The notes: a model not told the origin generated them from the sequence alone. A stretch of 64,000 nt of DNA from Alteromonas sp. C1M14 (GCF_018860965.1 NZ_JAHKQF010000008.1:372001-436000); one strand, 5' to 3'; positions 47,133 through 58,523 are shown, counted from the first letter of the stretch. Made by a program: numbers and translations.

Positions 47133-50100
47133 ATGTCATCGCCTTTTATTCACTTACGAGTACACAGCGATTTTTCCATGATGGATGGGTTAAATAAAAT
47201 AAAACCCATTTTAAGTCAGGTGGAAGCCTTCAACATGCCTGCTGTGGCACTCACCGATCAGATGAACATGTGTGGCTTAGTGAAATTCTATTCCGAAGCT
47301 CACAATCGTGGTATCAAACCCCTTATTGGTACGGATTTTTGGGTCAGAAGTGAAATGCTCAGTGATGAGCCGTTTCGTTTAACGTTGCTGGCCATGAATA
47401 ACGAAGGCTATAAGAATATCACCTTGTTGATTTCTAAAGCTTATCTGCGGGGAGCTGTACATCACCGAGCGGTCATTGAACAAGCATGGTTAGCTGAACA
47501 CGCAGAAGGCGTGATTGTGCTATCTGGTGGCCTGCACGGCGATATTGGCGTCGCTTTAACGAAGAATCATAGTAAGCTATTAGATGCTGGGTTAGCCTTT
47601 TATCAGACGCACTTTGCCGATCGCTTTTACCTTGAATTAATTCGTACCGGCCGTCCCGGTGAAGAAGATTATTTGCACCGTGCCGTGGCACTGGCTGAGC
47701 AAGAAGGCTTGCCGGTGGTGGCAACAAACGAAGTTTGTTTTATCGAACGGGAAGGATTTGAAGCCCACGAAATACGAGTGTGTATTCATGATGGCTATAC
47801 CCTTGATGATACCCGTCGCCCAAAACGCTATAGCGAACAGCAGTATTTACGTAGTGCTGAAGAAATGGTTGAGCTATTTAGCGATATTCCTGAAGCAATT
47901 GAAAACACAGTAGAAATAGCCAAACGTTGTAACGTTACGGTAAGACTCGGTGAATATTTTCTACCACAGTTCCCCACCGGGGGAATGAGCACTGAAGATT
48001 TTCTGGTAAAAGTGTCAGAGGAAGGGTTAGAGGAACGTCTAGACTTCTTGTTTCCCGATGAAGCCGAACGCAAAGAAAAACGGCCTGCCTACGATGAGCG
48101 ATTACAAATCGAATTGGAAGTGATTAACCAAATGGGATTTCCCGGTTACTTCTTAATCGTGATGGAATTTATTCAGTGGAGTAAAGACAACAACATACCG
48201 GTGGGACCAGGTCGGGGCTCTGGTGCCGGCTCACTGGTTGCTTATGCGTTGAAAATCACCGATCTTGATCCACTCGAATTTGATTTGCTTTTCGAACGTT
48301 TTCTAAACCCAGAACGGGTATCCATGCCGGATTTTGACGTGGATTTCTGTATGGATAGACGGGATGAAGTGATTGACCATGTCGCCGAGTTATATGGGCG
48401 ACAGGCGGTATCCCAGATTATCACCTTCGGCACCATGGCGGCTAAAGCGGTGGTGCGGGACGTGGGGCGGGTTCTTGGTCACCCTTATGGTTTTGTGGAT
48501 CGTATTTCTAAGCTGATCCCGCCGGATCCAGGTATGACCTTGGCTAAGGCTTTTGAAGCGGAACCTCGCTTACCTGAATTATACGATGACGATGAGGAAG
48601 TTAAAGACCTCATCGATATGGCCCGTATTCTTGAAGGGGTAACACGAAACGCAGGTAAACATGCGGGTGGGGTAGTCATTGCACCCACTGCCATCACCGA
48701 TTTTTCTCCTCTTTATTGTGATGATGAAGGTAAAAACCCGGTTACTCAGTTTGATAAAAACGATGTAGAAACCGCCGGGCTGGTTAAATTTGACTTTCTT
48801 GGTTTACGCACGCTGACAATTATTCAGTGGGCACTGGATATGATCAAAGAAGGGCGCAATGAAGAGGTGGATATTACGGCTATCCCCCTTGAAGATAAAA
48901 AGAGCTTTCGTTCTTTACAAGCGGCAGAAACCACCGCGGTTTTCCAGCTTGAATCCCGAGGCATGAAAGAGCTAATCAAGCGTCTAAAGCCTGATTGCTT
49001 TGAAGATATCATTGCATTGGTGGCACTATTTAGGCCCGGTCCATTGCAGTCGGGCATGGTAGAGAACTTTATCGACCGTAAGCACGGGCGAGAGGCTATC
49101 TCCTATCCAGATGCTGATTATCAGCACGAATGCTTAAAAGAAATACTTGAACCAACCTATGGTATTATTCTTTACCAAGAACAGGTTATGCAAATAGCCC
49201 AGGAGATGGCGGGCTATTCATTGGGCGGAGCCGACTTGCTTCGTCGTGCCATGGGTAAGAAAAAACCTGAAGAAATGGCCAAACAGCGTGAGGTCTTTAA
49301 AGAGGGGTCTCACAACAATAATATCGATCCTGATCTGGCGATGAAAATCTTCGATCTGGTAGAGAAGTTTGCTGGATATGGCTTTAACAAGTCGCACTCT
49401 GCGGCCTATGCCTTGGTGTCTTATCAGACATTGTGGTTAAAAGTACATTACCCGCCTGAATTTATGGCTGCGGTTATGTCCGCCGATATGGATAACACCG
49501 ATAAAATTGTTACCCTCGTCGATGAAGTCGACCGCATGGGCTTGAAAATCTTGCCGCCGGACCTCAATGCTGGACGTTATAAGTTCACCGTGAATGCCGA
49601 TGGCAATATCGTTTATGGTATTGGCGCCATCAAAGGGGTGGGCGAAGGTCCTATCGAAGCGATTATCGAAGCCCGAGAACAACATGGCGCATTTACCGAC
49701 TTGTTTGATTTTTGTGCTAAAGTGGATATCAAGCGGGTAAATAAACGGGTGTTGGAAAAGTTGGTGTTAGCGGGAGCCATGGATAATCTGGGTCCCCACC
49801 GAGCCGCTTTGATGGCCTCGTTACCTGATGCCATCGCCGCCGCCGGTCAGCATGCAAAAGCAGAGTCTTTTGGACAGTCGGATATGTTTGGTCTTTTGAC
49901 CACAGAACCCGATGATGTGAAACAAGCTTTTGCCGATGTGCCCGAATGGCCTGAAAAAGTTTGGTTAGAAGGGGAAAAAGAAACCCTGGGGTTGTACCTT
50001 ACCGGTCATCCTATTAATCAGTACGCAGAAGAAATTAGACAATATTGCGATGGACGCTTGGTTGATCTCAAACCAACCGCCAAAGACCAAATGGCCACGG

Positions 50101-50597
50101 CGGTTGGATTAGTGCTAGGCGTCCGTGTAATGACAAATAAAAAGGGGCGACGCTGGGCCATTGTCACATTGGATGATAAAAGTGCCAGAATGGATGTTCG
50201 TTTTTTCCCCGAAATGTACGAAAAATATGAAAGTATTCTTGAATCTGACCGTATCCTGCTGGTAAAAGGACAGGTCAGCTTTGATGATTTCTCGGGGGGC
50301 AATACAATCTCCGCCCGAGACGCAATGGATATTGTTCAGGCGCGAGAGCAAAATGCGAAAGCACTCGCTTTGCAACTGAGCACGGAAACATGGGATGACA
50401 ATACGTTGTCGTCGCTACAGGCAATTCTGGAACCATATCGCGGTGGCAGTTGCCCGGTACAATTACATGTGGTGCATCCAGATGCAGAAGCCGTATTGGC
50501 TTGTGGTGCACAGTGGTATGTAACACCGGAAGATCAGTTGTTACATGATTTAAAACAGTGTCTGGGTGAGCAGTCGGTCGTTATGAGTTATCACTGA
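47133..50597 (+). CDS. dnaE: DNA polymerase III subunit alpha
   Basis: Catalytic subunit of the replicative polymerase. It is 1154 aa from ATG 47133. A TTG two codons earlier is in frame, but AAGAGA is better placed for the ATG. The order is: PHP domain ([14 protein letters not shown]), palm domain with the catalytic aspartates in [10 protein letters not shown] and the preceding [16 protein letters not shown], thumb and fingers with [15 protein letters not shown] and [19 protein letters not shown], helix-hairpin-helix, and OB-fold near the C-terminus ([13 protein letters not shown]). The length matches the E. coli protein closely. It follows rnhB and precedes accA. Confidence 0.98.
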   Translation: MSSPFIHLRVHSDFSMMDGLNKIKPILSQVEAFNMPAVALTDQMNMCGLVKFYSEAHNRGIKPLIGTDFWVRSEMLSDEPFRLTLLAMNNEGYKNITLLISKAYLRGAVHHRAVIEQAWLAEHAEGVIVLSGGLHGDIGVALTKNHSKLLDAGLAFYQTHFADRFYLELIRTGRPGEEDYLHRAVALAEQEGLPVVATNEVCFIEREGFEAHEIRVCIHDGYTLDDTRRPKRYSEQQYLRSAEEMVELFSDIPEAIENTVEIAKRCNVTVRLGEYFLPQFPTGGMSTEDFLVKVSEEGLEERLDFLFPDEAERKEKRPAYDERLQIELEVINQMGFPGYFLIVMEFIQWSKDNNIPVGPGRGSGAGSLVAYALKITDLDPLEFDLLFERFLNPERVSMPDFDVDFCMDRRDEVIDHVAELYGRQAVSQIITFGTMAAKAVVRDVGRVLGHPYGFVDRISKLIPPDPGMTLAKAFEAEPRLPELYDDDEEVKDLIDMARILEGVTRNAGKHAGGVVIAPTAITDFSPLYCDDEGKNPVTQFDKNDVETAGLVKFDFLGLRTLTIIQWALDMIKEGRNEEVDITAIPLEDKKSFRSLQAAETTAVFQLESRGMKELIKRLKPDCFEDIIALVALFRPGPLQSGMVENFIDRKHGREAISYPDADYQHECLKEILEPTYGIILYQEQVMQIAQEMAGYSLGGADLLRRAMGKKKPEEMAKQREVFKEGSHNNNIDPDLAMKIFDLVEKFAGYGFNKSHSAAYALVSYQTLWLKVHYPPEFMAAVMSADMDNTDKIVTLVDEVDRMGLKILPPDLNAGRYKFTVNADGNIVYGIGAIKGVGEGPIEAIIEAREQHGAFTDLFDFCAKVDIKRVNKRVLEKLVLAGAMDNLGPHRAALMASLPDAIAAAGQHAKAESFGQSDMFGLLTTEPDDVKQAFADVPEWPEKVWLEGEKETLGLYLTGHPINQYAEEIRQYCDGRLVDLKPTAKDQMATAVGLVLGVRVMTNKKGRRWAIVTLDDKSARMDVRFFPEMYEKYESILESDRILLVKGQVSFDDFSGGNTISARDAMDIVQAREQNAKALALQLSTETWDDNTLSSLQAILEPYRGGSCPVQLHVVHPDAEAVLACGAQWYVTPEDQLLHDLKQCLGEQSVVMSYH

Positions 50598-50630
50598 CAG
50601 GCGTGAAAGGTAGTAAAGATAGGACACAGA

Positions 50631-51587
50631 ATGAGTATACAGTTTTTGGAATTTGAACAGCCGATCGCTGAACTAGAAGCAAAAATCGAAGAACTTCGGC
50701 TGGTGAATCAGGGTGGTGATTTCGATGTGGGTATCGAAGAAGAAATTACCAAATTACGGGGCAAAAGCTCAGATCTTACCCGCAAGATTTTTTCTGATCT
50801 CGGAGCGTGGCAGATTTCTCAGTTGGCGCGTCATCCCATGCGTCCTTACACCTTAGATTACGTTGGGCGGGTGTTTACCGAATTTGATGAACTGGCAGGT
50901 GATCGGGCGTTTGCTGACGACAAAGCCATTGTCGGTGGTTTGGCAAAAATCGATGACCAACCTATCATGCTTATTGGTCATCAAAAAGGTCGAGATACCA
51001 ACGAGAAAATTAAACGTAACTTCGGCATGCCCAAACCAGAAGGGTATCGTAAGGCGTTAAGGCTTATGAAAATGGCTGAACGTTTTAACTTGCCGATTGT
51101 TACGCTGATTGACACGCCAGGGGCTTATCCTGGGGTTGGCGCAGAAGAACGGGGCCAAAGTGAAGCCATTGCTCGCAATCTGTTCGAGATGGCACAATTG
51201 CGGGTGCCCATTGTGTGTACGGTTATTGGCGAAGGCGGCTCAGGTGGTGCGTTAGCCATTGGCGTCGGCGATCGGGTTAATATGTTGCAATACTCGACTT
51301 ACTCGGTGATTTCTCCTGAAGGTTGTGCATCCATTTTATGGAAGAGTGCCGATAAAGCGCCACTAGCTGCTGACGCCATGGGCGTAAGTGCTCCACAGAT
51401 CAAAGAACTTGGCTTGATTAACAGTATTGTGGAAGAGCCTCTAGGCGGCGCTCATCGCGATCACGATAGTATGGCAGCAAACTTGAAAGCCACCATCAAG
51501 CAACAACTTAGTCAGCTTAAAACATTGGATGTGGAAGATTTGCTTGAAGAACGTTACCAACGTTTATTGTCATTCGGTTACTGTTAA
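50631..51587 (+). CDS. accA: Acetyl-CoA carboxylase carboxyltransferase subunit alpha
   Basis: With AccD transfers carboxyl from biotin to acetyl-CoA, making malonyl-CoA for the fatty-acid pathway that also uses fabZ in this operon. It is 318 aa, with an N-terminal helical segment ([19 protein letters not shown]), then the crotonase-like core with [44 protein letters not shown] and [18 protein letters not shown] in successive positions. tilS follows after 12 bases. Confidence 0.98.
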   Translation: MSIQFLEFEQPIAELEAKIEELRLVNQGGDFDVGIEEEITKLRGKSSDLTRKIFSDLGAWQISQLARHPMRPYTLDYVGRVFTEFDELAGDRAFADDKAIVGGLAKIDDQPIMLIGHQKGRDTNEKIKRNFGMPKPEGYRKALRLMKMAERFNLPIVTLIDTPGAYPGVGAEERGQSEAIARNLFEMAQLRVPIVCTVIGEGGSGGALAIGVGDRVNMLQYSTYSVISPEGCASILWKSADKAPLAADAMGVSAPQIKELGLINSIVEEPLGGAHRDHDSMAANLKATIKQQLSQLKTLDVEDLLEERYQRLLSFGYC

Positions 51588-51599
51588 GTACTAGAGTGG

Positions 51600-52889
51600 A
51601 TGACTTCGCAGACTGATCCCACGTCCTTGCTGGCACACATTGCCAAGCGTTTAAGCGGTCTGCTTAATCAACTTGATACACCACCTGCTACCCTTGTTGT
51701 TGGGTTTAGCGGTGGTGTGGATTCTACCGTTTTACTGCATGGGATTGCAGACAATACATCCTTACCTGTACACGCAGTATATATTAACCATGGTTTAAGT
51801 AAGAATGCCCTCCACTGGCAACAACACTGTCAGCAGTATTGCCAGCAACACAACATTCCTTTTCATGCCATCGCCGTAGATGTTTCTGACGCTCCTCGAA
51901 GGAGTTTGGAAGCCCAAGCCCGTGATGCACGGTATGCCGCCTTAACCGAGTACTGTGAGCGCCAGCAAGGGGCCTTATTGTTAGGACAGCATCAAGATGA
52001 TCAACTTGAAACCATGCTTTTAGCGTTAAAACGAGGAAGTGGGCCGCTAGGTTTAGCCGCCATGTCGGAGGTGTCCTTTCGTAATCGAATCGCGGTATTG
52101 CGACCCCTTTTAACCGTATCTCGGACAGATATTGAACAGGCTGCACGGCACCATCACCTTACCTGGATTGAAGATGAATCTAATCAAGATACCCAGTTCG
52201 ATCGAAATTTTTTAAGAAACGATATCATTCCTTTGCTAACCAATCGGTGGCCTCAACTCGGTGCGGCGGCGCAGCGTAGTAGTCATTTGTTGCAAGAGCA
52301 CAATGCCATGCTCAACGAGGTGGTTGAGGCGCATTTTCGTCAAGTTGCAGGGCCGAATCAGACCCTTTTCGTTAACCCATTGATGAAGCTAGATGCGCGT
52401 TGGCAACGGGCGGTATGCCGGTATTGGCTGGCGAGTAACTCACGGGCTATGCCGAGTCAGGCTCAACTGGGGGAAATGCTACGGAGCATGCAAGCAAAGG
52501 AAGATGCGCAACCTGTCGTTCAAATTGGTCAATACAGTGTACGCCGTTATGGAAATGCGCTTTATATTTGTGAAGCATTGCCAGAAGCGTCACCAACAGA
52601 TTTAGTGCCGGGTCAGTGGGTGCAGTTGCCTTGGTGGAACACCCCTTTATGGGTTGATGGGCCGGGGACGTGGCAGGCGGTGCCGTTAACGGTATTACCT
52701 AAAGTGTATTGTGCTAAGCGAAATATAAGTAAAGCGTCTCGCAAATGGCTAAAAGAGTGGCAAGTACCACCCTGGGAGCGGAATAATGTGCCTGCGGTAT
52801 TAAACGCCGGAGAGCCTGTGGCCGTTATTTTAAAAGAGACGATAGTAGAACTGCAGTTTGATATTAGCGAGAAAGTAAAAGTACGATAA
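51600..52889 (+). CDS. tilS: tRNA(Ile) lysidine synthetase
   Basis: Uses ATP to attach lysine to cytidine 34 of the isoleucine tRNA that reads AUA. It is 429 aa. The PP-loop SGGVDS is at residues 37-42, followed by YINHGLSKNALHWQ, LLGQHQDDQLETMLLALKRG and WIEDESNQDTQFDRNFLRN, then linker and C-terminal domains (LVPGQWVQLPWW, SKASRKWLKEWQVPPWERN). A strong ribosome binding site is not obvious. It ends the plus-strand block that began at rpsB. Confidence 0.96.
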   Translation: MTSQTDPTSLLAHIAKRLSGLLNQLDTPPATLVVGFSGGVDSTVLLHGIADNTSLPVHAVYINHGLSKNALHWQQHCQQYCQQHNIPFHAIAVDVSDAPRRSLEAQARDARYAALTEYCERQQGALLLGQHQDDQLETMLLALKRGSGPLGLAAMSEVSFRNRIAVLRPLLTVSRTDIEQAARHHHLTWIEDESNQDTQFDRNFLRNDIIPLLTNRWPQLGAAAQRSSHLLQEHNAMLNEVVEAHFRQVAGPNQTLFVNPLMKLDARWQRAVCRYWLASNSRAMPSQAQLGEMLRSMQAKEDAQPVVQIGQYSVRRYGNALYICEALPEASPTDLVPGQWVQLPWWNTPLWVDGPGTWQAVPLTVLPKVYCAKRNISKASRKWLKEWQVPPWERNNVPAVLNAGEPVAVILKETIVELQFDISEKVKVR

Positions 52890-52919
52890 CGGCAGTTTCT
52901 TGCCGCATCTTACGCAATC

Positions 52920-53831
52920 TTATGCCGCAATATAGTCATTTTTTCCAGCCGCTTTAACCCGGTACATGGCATCATCAGCACGACAAAATAACGATTCTAC
53001 ATCATCGCCATCTCGATACGTGCTTCCGCCAATACTGCAAGAAATACCATGGCGTGCCAGTAATGTATGGTTTTCGACACGGCTTTTTAATCGCTTGGCG
53101 ATCTTAATAAGCGCATCTTTGTTTTCGCATGTTAGTAAGCAACAAAACTCATCACCACCTAAGCGAAAGGCTTGGTCTTCAGTACGTAGAACCGAGGAAA
53201 TTTGAGCGGCCACCGCTTGCAATACTGCATCACCTTCTTGGTGCCCAAATTCATCATTGACGTTTTTGAAGTTATCTAAATCAATCACCATGATGCCGTA
53301 ACCTTCGTTGTATCGTTGGGCACGGCTATGTAATCGGCTACTGGCTTCGTTAAAAGCATTTCGATTTCCTAACGCAGTCAAGGTATCTTTGGTTGCCAGT
53401 TTTCTCATATGCTCAAAGGCTAGAGCGTTGGCAAATTGATGGGCAAACAAAAGGTGTAATTCGCCCACACAAAGACGTTCTTCTCGTGAGGGGATGCCAC
53501 TGAATGTATATTGAACACAGTGTGGATCGGCATCCTCATTAACCCCTTTAAGTGGCAGCGAAAAGGACTGTTGTTGATTGCAGTTCGCGGGAGCTAGGCC
53601 GTAAGTCAGGTGAGGCTGGGCTTTACTCAGACTAAGATGTACCAATGAAACCCGTTGTTTAAGCTGGTGAAAATACAGTGAGCCTAACGCAGATAAATCG
53701 ATGGTGGTTAATAATTGCCCTAGAAAAGCATTTTTTTGTTCCATGCTAAGTCGCCCGCAATCTGATGTAATTGGATAAAAATGGTCAGACAGCGTATGTT
53801 CAAATAGTGACGTAGATAATTCCAAAGCCAA
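52920..53831 (-). CDS. Diguanylate cyclase with intact inhibitory site
   Basis: A 303-aa predicted c-di-GMP synthase. Residues 1-135 form a small N-terminal domain, perhaps GAF-like, without transmembrane segments. A GGDEF domain follows with LTALGNRNAF, DLDNFKNVND and the active motif GGDEF at 225-229. The product-binding I-site RTED is in its proper place (216-219), so feedback inhibition by c-di-GMP is expected, unlike the cyclase at 10034-11557. It is convergent with tilS and divergent from the antiporter gene. Confidence 0.93.
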   Translation of the reverse strand: MALELSTSLFEHTLSDHFYPITSDCGRLSMEQKNAFLGQLLTTIDLSALGSLYFHQLKQRVSLVHLSLSKAQPHLTYGLAPANCNQQQSFSLPLKGVNEDADPHCVQYTFSGIPSREERLCVGELHLLFAHQFANALAFEHMRKLATKDTLTALGNRNAFNEASSRLHSRAQRYNEGYGIMVIDLDNFKNVNDEFGHQEGDAVLQAVAAQISSVLRTEDQAFRLGGDEFCCLLTCENKDALIKIAKRLKSRVENHTLLARHGISCSIGGSTYRDGDDVESLFCRADDAMYRVKAAGKNDYIAA

Positions 53832-53953
53832 GCTCCTAGGTATCGTTAGGGATTCAAGCGCTGAACGCGAACCCCTAAGTGTCGGAAAATCGTCAATGCA
53901 GCATTATTAATTTGGTAAAGCATTTTGCATGCCATCAAGTAGGAGAGGAAAAT

Positions 53954-55927
53954 TTGCTAGCGAGTGGTTTTGGTCAGGTGGTGGCGTTGATGGCCCTGTC
54001 GGTAGTCAGTGTAGCGGTGTTTAAAAAACTGCACCTTCCTCCGATTCTCGCCTATCTATTCGCCGGTTTCTTAGCCGGTCCGGATATTTTTTCTTTATTT
54101 GCCCATCCGGAAGATATGCACCTGCTGGCAGAAATCGGTATCGTCTTTTTACTTTTTTCTCTTGGCCTGGAATTCTCCTTACCTAAACTGATGTCCATGC
54201 GAAGCCTCGTGTTTGGTGTGGGGCTCGGGCAAATGGTGGTCACCACATTGGCGTTTTCCCTCATTGCGTATGGATTGGGTATGGCTCCTGGTGCGTCGGT
54301 TATTATCGGTGGCATGTTAGCCCTTAGCTCGACAGCTATTGTCATTAAACAATTTACTGAGGCCGGCGCTATGCATCATCGCCGCCGAGAAATGGCTATT
54401 AGTATTTTGTTGTTCCAAGACTTGGCGGTGGTGCCTTTTCTTATCGCTATTCCGTTGATGTCATCAGCAGATGATGTCAGTTTGGTATCGGCTTTGATTC
54501 AGGCGCTTGTAAAAGGTTTGCTGGTGGTGGTTATTTTACTGTCCGCAGGAAAATGGATCTTGCCATGGGTATTTCGCGAAGTCGCCAAAACCCGTACTGA
54601 CGAACTCTTTGTGTTAACCACCATTTTAGTGGCAATTTTGGCCGGCGGGTTAACTTATGTGTTTGGATTATCCATGGCGTTAGGCGCGTTTCTAGCCGGT
54701 ATGATGTTAGGAGAGAGCCAATATAAATATCAGTTAGAAGCCGATATACGTCCATTCCGCGACATTCTTATGGGACTGTTTTTTGCCACCGTGGGGATGC
54801 AACTTAAGCTCGATGTACTCGCCTCTGATGGCGTGTTGATATGTATTGGCGTTGTCTGTTTGATGGCGTTGAAAACGGTGTTGCTCCGATTGGTCAGTAG
54901 GGTGCTTCGGTGTGATCCGGTGGACTCCTGGGCGACGGGGATCAAGCTGTGTCAGATTGGCGAATTCAGTTTCGTTATGGCAGCGCTCGCAACGTCTGAA
55001 GGTGTCATAGACAGTAGAACCTCTTCGGTGATCATAAGTATGGGCATTATTAGTATGGCGTTAACACCCTTGCTAATAAATCGTAGTGTGGGTTGGGCAA
55101 AAAAATTAGTACCGCAAAGTGGACCGGTAGACATACCTCAAAACAGCCCTGTAGATGTGGAAACGCTATCGAATCACATTATTATCGCGGGGTTTGGTCG
55201 AGTAGGTCAGTCGGTTTCCCGGTTACTGAAACTGGAAAATATCAATTATATCACCATTGACGTTGATCCTGTGCGAGTACATGAAAGTCGAAATGCCGGC
55301 GAATCCATTTTATTTGGGGATGCCAGTCAGAAAAATATATTGGAAAAGGCAGGGGCACACACGGCTAGTCTTGTTCTGATCACCTTTGATGAACCCGAAA
55401 AAGCCAAGCAAGTGATTAGCGTTTGTCGGAAAATTGCACCGAAAACCAATATTATGGTGAGAACAAAGCGAGATTATCAGCTTGCGTCACTTTATGAAGC
55501 AGGGGCCAGTCAGGTGGTACCTGAAATCCAGGAAGGGAATCTGATGTTAATTTCCCAAGTCTTGCATTATGCCGGTGTGCCAATGTCAAAAATTTTGCGA
55601 CGGGTACGGGAAGAACGACAAGGGCGTTATGATCATTTGCATGGTTTTTACCCCGGAGAAACCACCGAAATTAGCTATGGTACCGAAGATAAACTAGAGT
55701 TTATCCATGGCGTTGAACTCAATCATAATGCTGCTTATATTGGAAAACGCCTCTGTGATATAGATTTTAATCGTATGCGGGTAAAACTAAAGGGGGTGCG
55801 TAGACATGAACATACTATTGTACAACCTCCCAAAGCCTTTGTTTTGCAAGCCGCAGATGTGGTCATTATTGCCGGTAAACCGCGCCGGGTGGAACGGGCA
55901 GAGCGCCGTTTCTTAGATGGACATTGA
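53954..55927 (+). CDS. Monovalent cation:proton antiporter, KefB/KefC type (CPA2)
   Basis: A predicted inner-membrane K+/H+ antiporter that would help set cytoplasmic pH and potassium and may protect from electrophiles. From TTG 53954 it is 657 aa, with about 12 membrane helices, HLPPILAYLFAGFLAGPD and LSSTAIVIKQFTEAGAM in the transport domain, then an RCK/TrkA-N domain with the dinucleotide loop GFGRVGQS around residue 405 and a TrkA-C-like domain at the end. The frame opens at GTG 53879, but the strongest ribosome binding site (AGGAGAGG, six bases before TTG 53954) and the start of the first helix favour the shorter protein. No KefF/KefG ancillary gene is adjacent, so glutathione gating is not implied. 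Confidence 0.9.
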   Translation: MLASGFGQVVALMALSVVSVAVFKKLHLPPILAYLFAGFLAGPDIFSLFAHPEDMHLLAEIGIVFLLFSLGLEFSLPKLMSMRSLVFGVGLGQMVVTTLAFSLIAYGLGMAPGASVIIGGMLALSSTAIVIKQFTEAGAMHHRRREMAISILLFQDLAVVPFLIAIPLMSSADDVSLVSALIQALVKGLLVVVILLSAGKWILPWVFREVAKTRTDELFVLTTILVAILAGGLTYVFGLSMALGAFLAGMMLGESQYKYQLEADIRPFRDILMGLFFATVGMQLKLDVLASDGVLICIGVVCLMALKTVLLRLVSRVLRCDPVDSWATGIKLCQIGEFSFVMAALATSEGVIDSRTSSVIISMGIISMALTPLLINRSVGWAKKLVPQSGPVDIPQNSPVDVETLSNHIIIAGFGRVGQSVSRLLKLENINYITIDVDPVRVHESRNAGESILFGDASQKNILEKAGAHTASLVLITFDEPEKAKQVISVCRKIAPKTNIMVRTKRDYQLASLYEAGASQVVPEIQEGNLMLISQVLHYAGVPMSKILRRVREERQGRYDHLHGFYPGETTEISYGTEDKLEFIHGVELNHNAAYIGKRLCDIDFNRMRVKLKGVRRHEHTIVQPPKAFVLQAADVVIIAGKPRRVERAERRFLDGH

Positions 55928-55954
55928 GTGTGCCTAGTGTTCCACGATTGCAGG

Positions 55955-55976
55955 CAGTGCCACCACAGTGGCACTG
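55955..55976. terminator. Perfect 9-bp hairpin between convergent genes
   Basis: Arms CAGTGCCAC and GTGGCACTG (55955-55963, 55968-55976) with a four-base loop lie between the antiporter stop and the minus-strand small gene. There is no T run, so it is a 3'-end hairpin rather than a full intrinsic terminator. Confidence 0.5.
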
Positions 55977-55989
55977 GACATGTGGAGGA

Positions 55990-56223
55990 TTAAGCAATCT
56001 GATCTTTTTCTAAGTCTTTAAATTGTTTTTTGAGATCATAGTTATCATCAGTGACGATTTTTTCCAGCACTTCTATACGGTCTCGTAGCGCGTCTATTTC
56101 TTGTTGCAAGGCGGCTTCTTGTTGTGCGCTTTTCTTATTTGGCTGGTTATTTTTGGTGTTTCGAGTGATTTTTACCAAAGCCCAAGCGCATATAGCAACG
56201 ATGGCAATAACGGTCATGTTCAT
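55990..56223 (-). CDS. PspB-like small membrane protein
   Basis: A 77-aa protein with one N-terminal transmembrane helix (about residues 3-17), a basic polar linker and a coiled coil (LQQEIDALRDRIEVLEKIVTDD, in heptads). This layout and the RIEVLEKIVTDDNYDLKKQF ending resemble phage-shock protein B and related small proteins that work at the inner membrane. No pspA or pspC gene is adjacent, so the role is uncertain. Confidence 0.7.
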   Translation of the reverse strand: MNMTVIAIVAICAWALVKITRNTKNNQPNKKSAQQEAALQQEIDALRDRIEVLEKIVTDDNYDLKKQFKDLEKDQIA

Positions 56224-56461
56224 TTTGTTCCCTCAACATAGTAAAATTAAAGTTTAGCGCCATTAACACCCTGTGTCGTCCGATCCGCAAAGGATCCCCC
56301 CGTAGCATCAGGCCCTATGGCATTAAACTGGCACAATATGTAGTAAAATAGCAAAAAGGTTGCCACTTATTAATTCTGTTGTAAAACAAAAGGTTACTAT
56401 TTTTACCTGATGACGCATTATTATAACTTAGCAATAATTACCAAATTAGTGGTCAAATTAA

Positions 56462-56983
<522 letters not shown>

Positions 56984-57118
56984 TTAGGGTAACATTTCTT
57001 GGGCCATAAACATTCTGCGGCGACGTAACACACGCTGGTGAGCGCGTTTTAACATGAGTTTACGGCGGTAATTATTTTTAACCATTTTCTTGGGCCTCAT
57101 AAATCGATTTTTTTTCAT
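56984..57118 (-). CDS. Very basic 44-aa small protein between mltF and tadA
   Basis: This short frame reads MKKNRFMRPKKMVKNNY and continues with repeated Arg/Lys/Met clusters to MLP. It has seven Lys, ten Arg and only one acidic residue. A good ribosome binding site (AGAGAGG on the minus strand, five bases before the ATG) precedes it. Its stop abuts the tadA stop with no gap. The composition resembles small ribosome-associated or nucleic-acid-binding proteins, but I do not recognise it as a named family. It lies downstream of the mltF-like gene on the same strand. Confidence 0.6.
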   Translation of the reverse strand: MKKNRFMRPKKMVKNNYRRKLMLKRAHQRVLRRRRMFMAQEMLP

Positions 57119-57236
57119 CAAACCTCTCTGCTTAGTCACGGGGAGGAACTGTGTGCTAACACACCAAATTACAGATGGTTTTAGGCGATATATGTGTCAA
57201 CATTATGACAATTTTTCAAAACTCGCCAGTAATTCA

Positions 57237-58523
57237 TTATTCTTTTTCATTTGGCGTAGATAAAACCTTCATGGCGTCGTAATAACGCCCCACGTTCTCC
57301 ACCTTGCTGATAACTTCATCTCCCTGTACAACCCCCGCCTTTGCATGGCGGTAAAACCGTTTGTAGGACAAGTTTATATAGCGTTGTTTTACGTCTATCC
57401 AGTTATCTGGATCGCCTCGTTGTTGTTCGGTTAATGCACGCGCATCGGCAAGATGTGGTGCACCGCCAAAATAGGCTGCCAACGTCATCCACAACCGATC
57501 CTCACCGACAATGCGCGCGGGTATGGTCATCGCCAGTGTGTCTAAATCTGCCGATACCTGCTGGTCAAGGGATTGCCAGTGGTCGTTTTCATAGGCCACA
57601 GCGGCATGAAGTTGCCAAGGGAGTTGGGATGCTAATGGGCGAAAATGATCAATAAGGGTTTGGTATCGGTGATGTGCCTGCGGCACCATGGCATCCATGT
57701 CGGTGGTCGAGGTAGCGGCCGAAGCATCGAAGTACTTTGACTCCAATGCCGCAAATTCATCGGACGCGCGATATTGGCTGATAAACTCATAGAGTGCGGC
57801 TAATACACTATGGTCTTTGTTTGAATGTAAACGCCACGCTACCTTTTGATGCTGAGCAAGTACATCTCGGATGGTGAGTTGGGGGTATCGAGTACGCATC
57901 AGGGCTAGGGTATTAGAATCAACGACGGTAGCCGACAGTTCGTTATTCGCCAAGCGCTGCAAAATTTCACGCTTATCCATGGTTAATGAAGGCGCAATGT
58001 TCGCTTTATTCGACTCATCTTGTTGGCGCAATAATGACTGGTTAGTACTGTCGGCCACCACGGTTATTGCGGTATGCGACGTGATGTCAATGGCGTCTTT
58101 GGCCGTCACCAAGACCTGATTGACAAAGTATAATACGGGGCCATATTGATGATGGGTTGGCATTTGAACCGGAACGGCATCGCCGGTTATGGCAATATCG
58201 ATATCATCGTCTTGTAAAGCCGCTTGTAACGCTGCATGATCAAAGTAAACATGAATACGGGTAGTGACATCTAGATAATCGCCAAAGGCAGACACCAATT
58301 CGTAGTCAAACCCTACCGGACCGGTGGGCCCAATGGCATAGGTTTGAGGGCCATTTATGATTCCGACACGCAGAGTGTTTTGTTTAACTATCTGACTTAA
58401 CTTGTTTTCCTCCCAATTTGGCTGGCAACCAATCGAGATAGTACACACCATCAATATGATGAGTATGGGAATAATGCCGCGGGTTAGGCTGGTCGCCTGT
58501 AAAGGAGTAAAGTTATACGACAC
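57237..58523 (-). CDS. mltF: MltF-like protein with a degenerate lytic transglycosylase domain
   Basis: A 428-aa predicted lipoprotein (lipid cysteine at residue 33 in ISIGC) with the two-part MltF design: a solute-binding-protein type 3 domain (about 45-265, start LRVGIINGPQTYAIG, VGFDYELVSAFGDYL) and a C-terminal SLT-like domain. MltF trims peptidoglycan from the outer membrane. Here the catalytic segment, normally with ESHW, reads YENDHW (311-316), so the catalytic glutamate position is Asn, and the following 'TGVRG-LMMLT' block is replaced by a shorter unrelated stretch. The rest (GEDRLWMTLAAY, LADARALTEQQRGDPDNW) still matches MltF. It probably binds but no longer cuts. It is divergent from purL and upstream of a 44-aa gene and tadA. 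Confidence 0.85.
   Translation of the reverse strand: MSYNFTPLQATSLTRGIIPILIILMVCTISIGCQPNWEENKLSQIVKQNTLRVGIINGPQTYAIGPTGPVGFDYELVSAFGDYLDVTTRIHVYFDHAALQAALQDDDIDIAITGDAVPVQMPTHHQYGPVLYFVNQVLVTAKDAIDITSHTAITVVADSTNQSLLRQQDESNKANIAPSLTMDKREILQRLANNELSATVVDSNTLALMRTRYPQLTIRDVLAQHQKVAWRLHSNKDHSVLAALYEFISQYRASDEFAALESKYFDASAATSTTDMDAMVPQAHHRYQTLIDHFRPLASQLPWQLHAAVAYENDHWQSLDQQVSADLDTLAMTIPARIVGEDRLWMTLAAYFGGAPHLADARALTEQQRGDPDNWIDVKQRYINLSYKRFYRHAKAGVVQGDEVISKVENVGRYYDAMKVLSTPNEKE

Noticed and set aside
51784-52146. 120-codon frame antisense to tilS
   Set aside because: It lies fully inside a clear conserved gene on the other strand with no independent signals.
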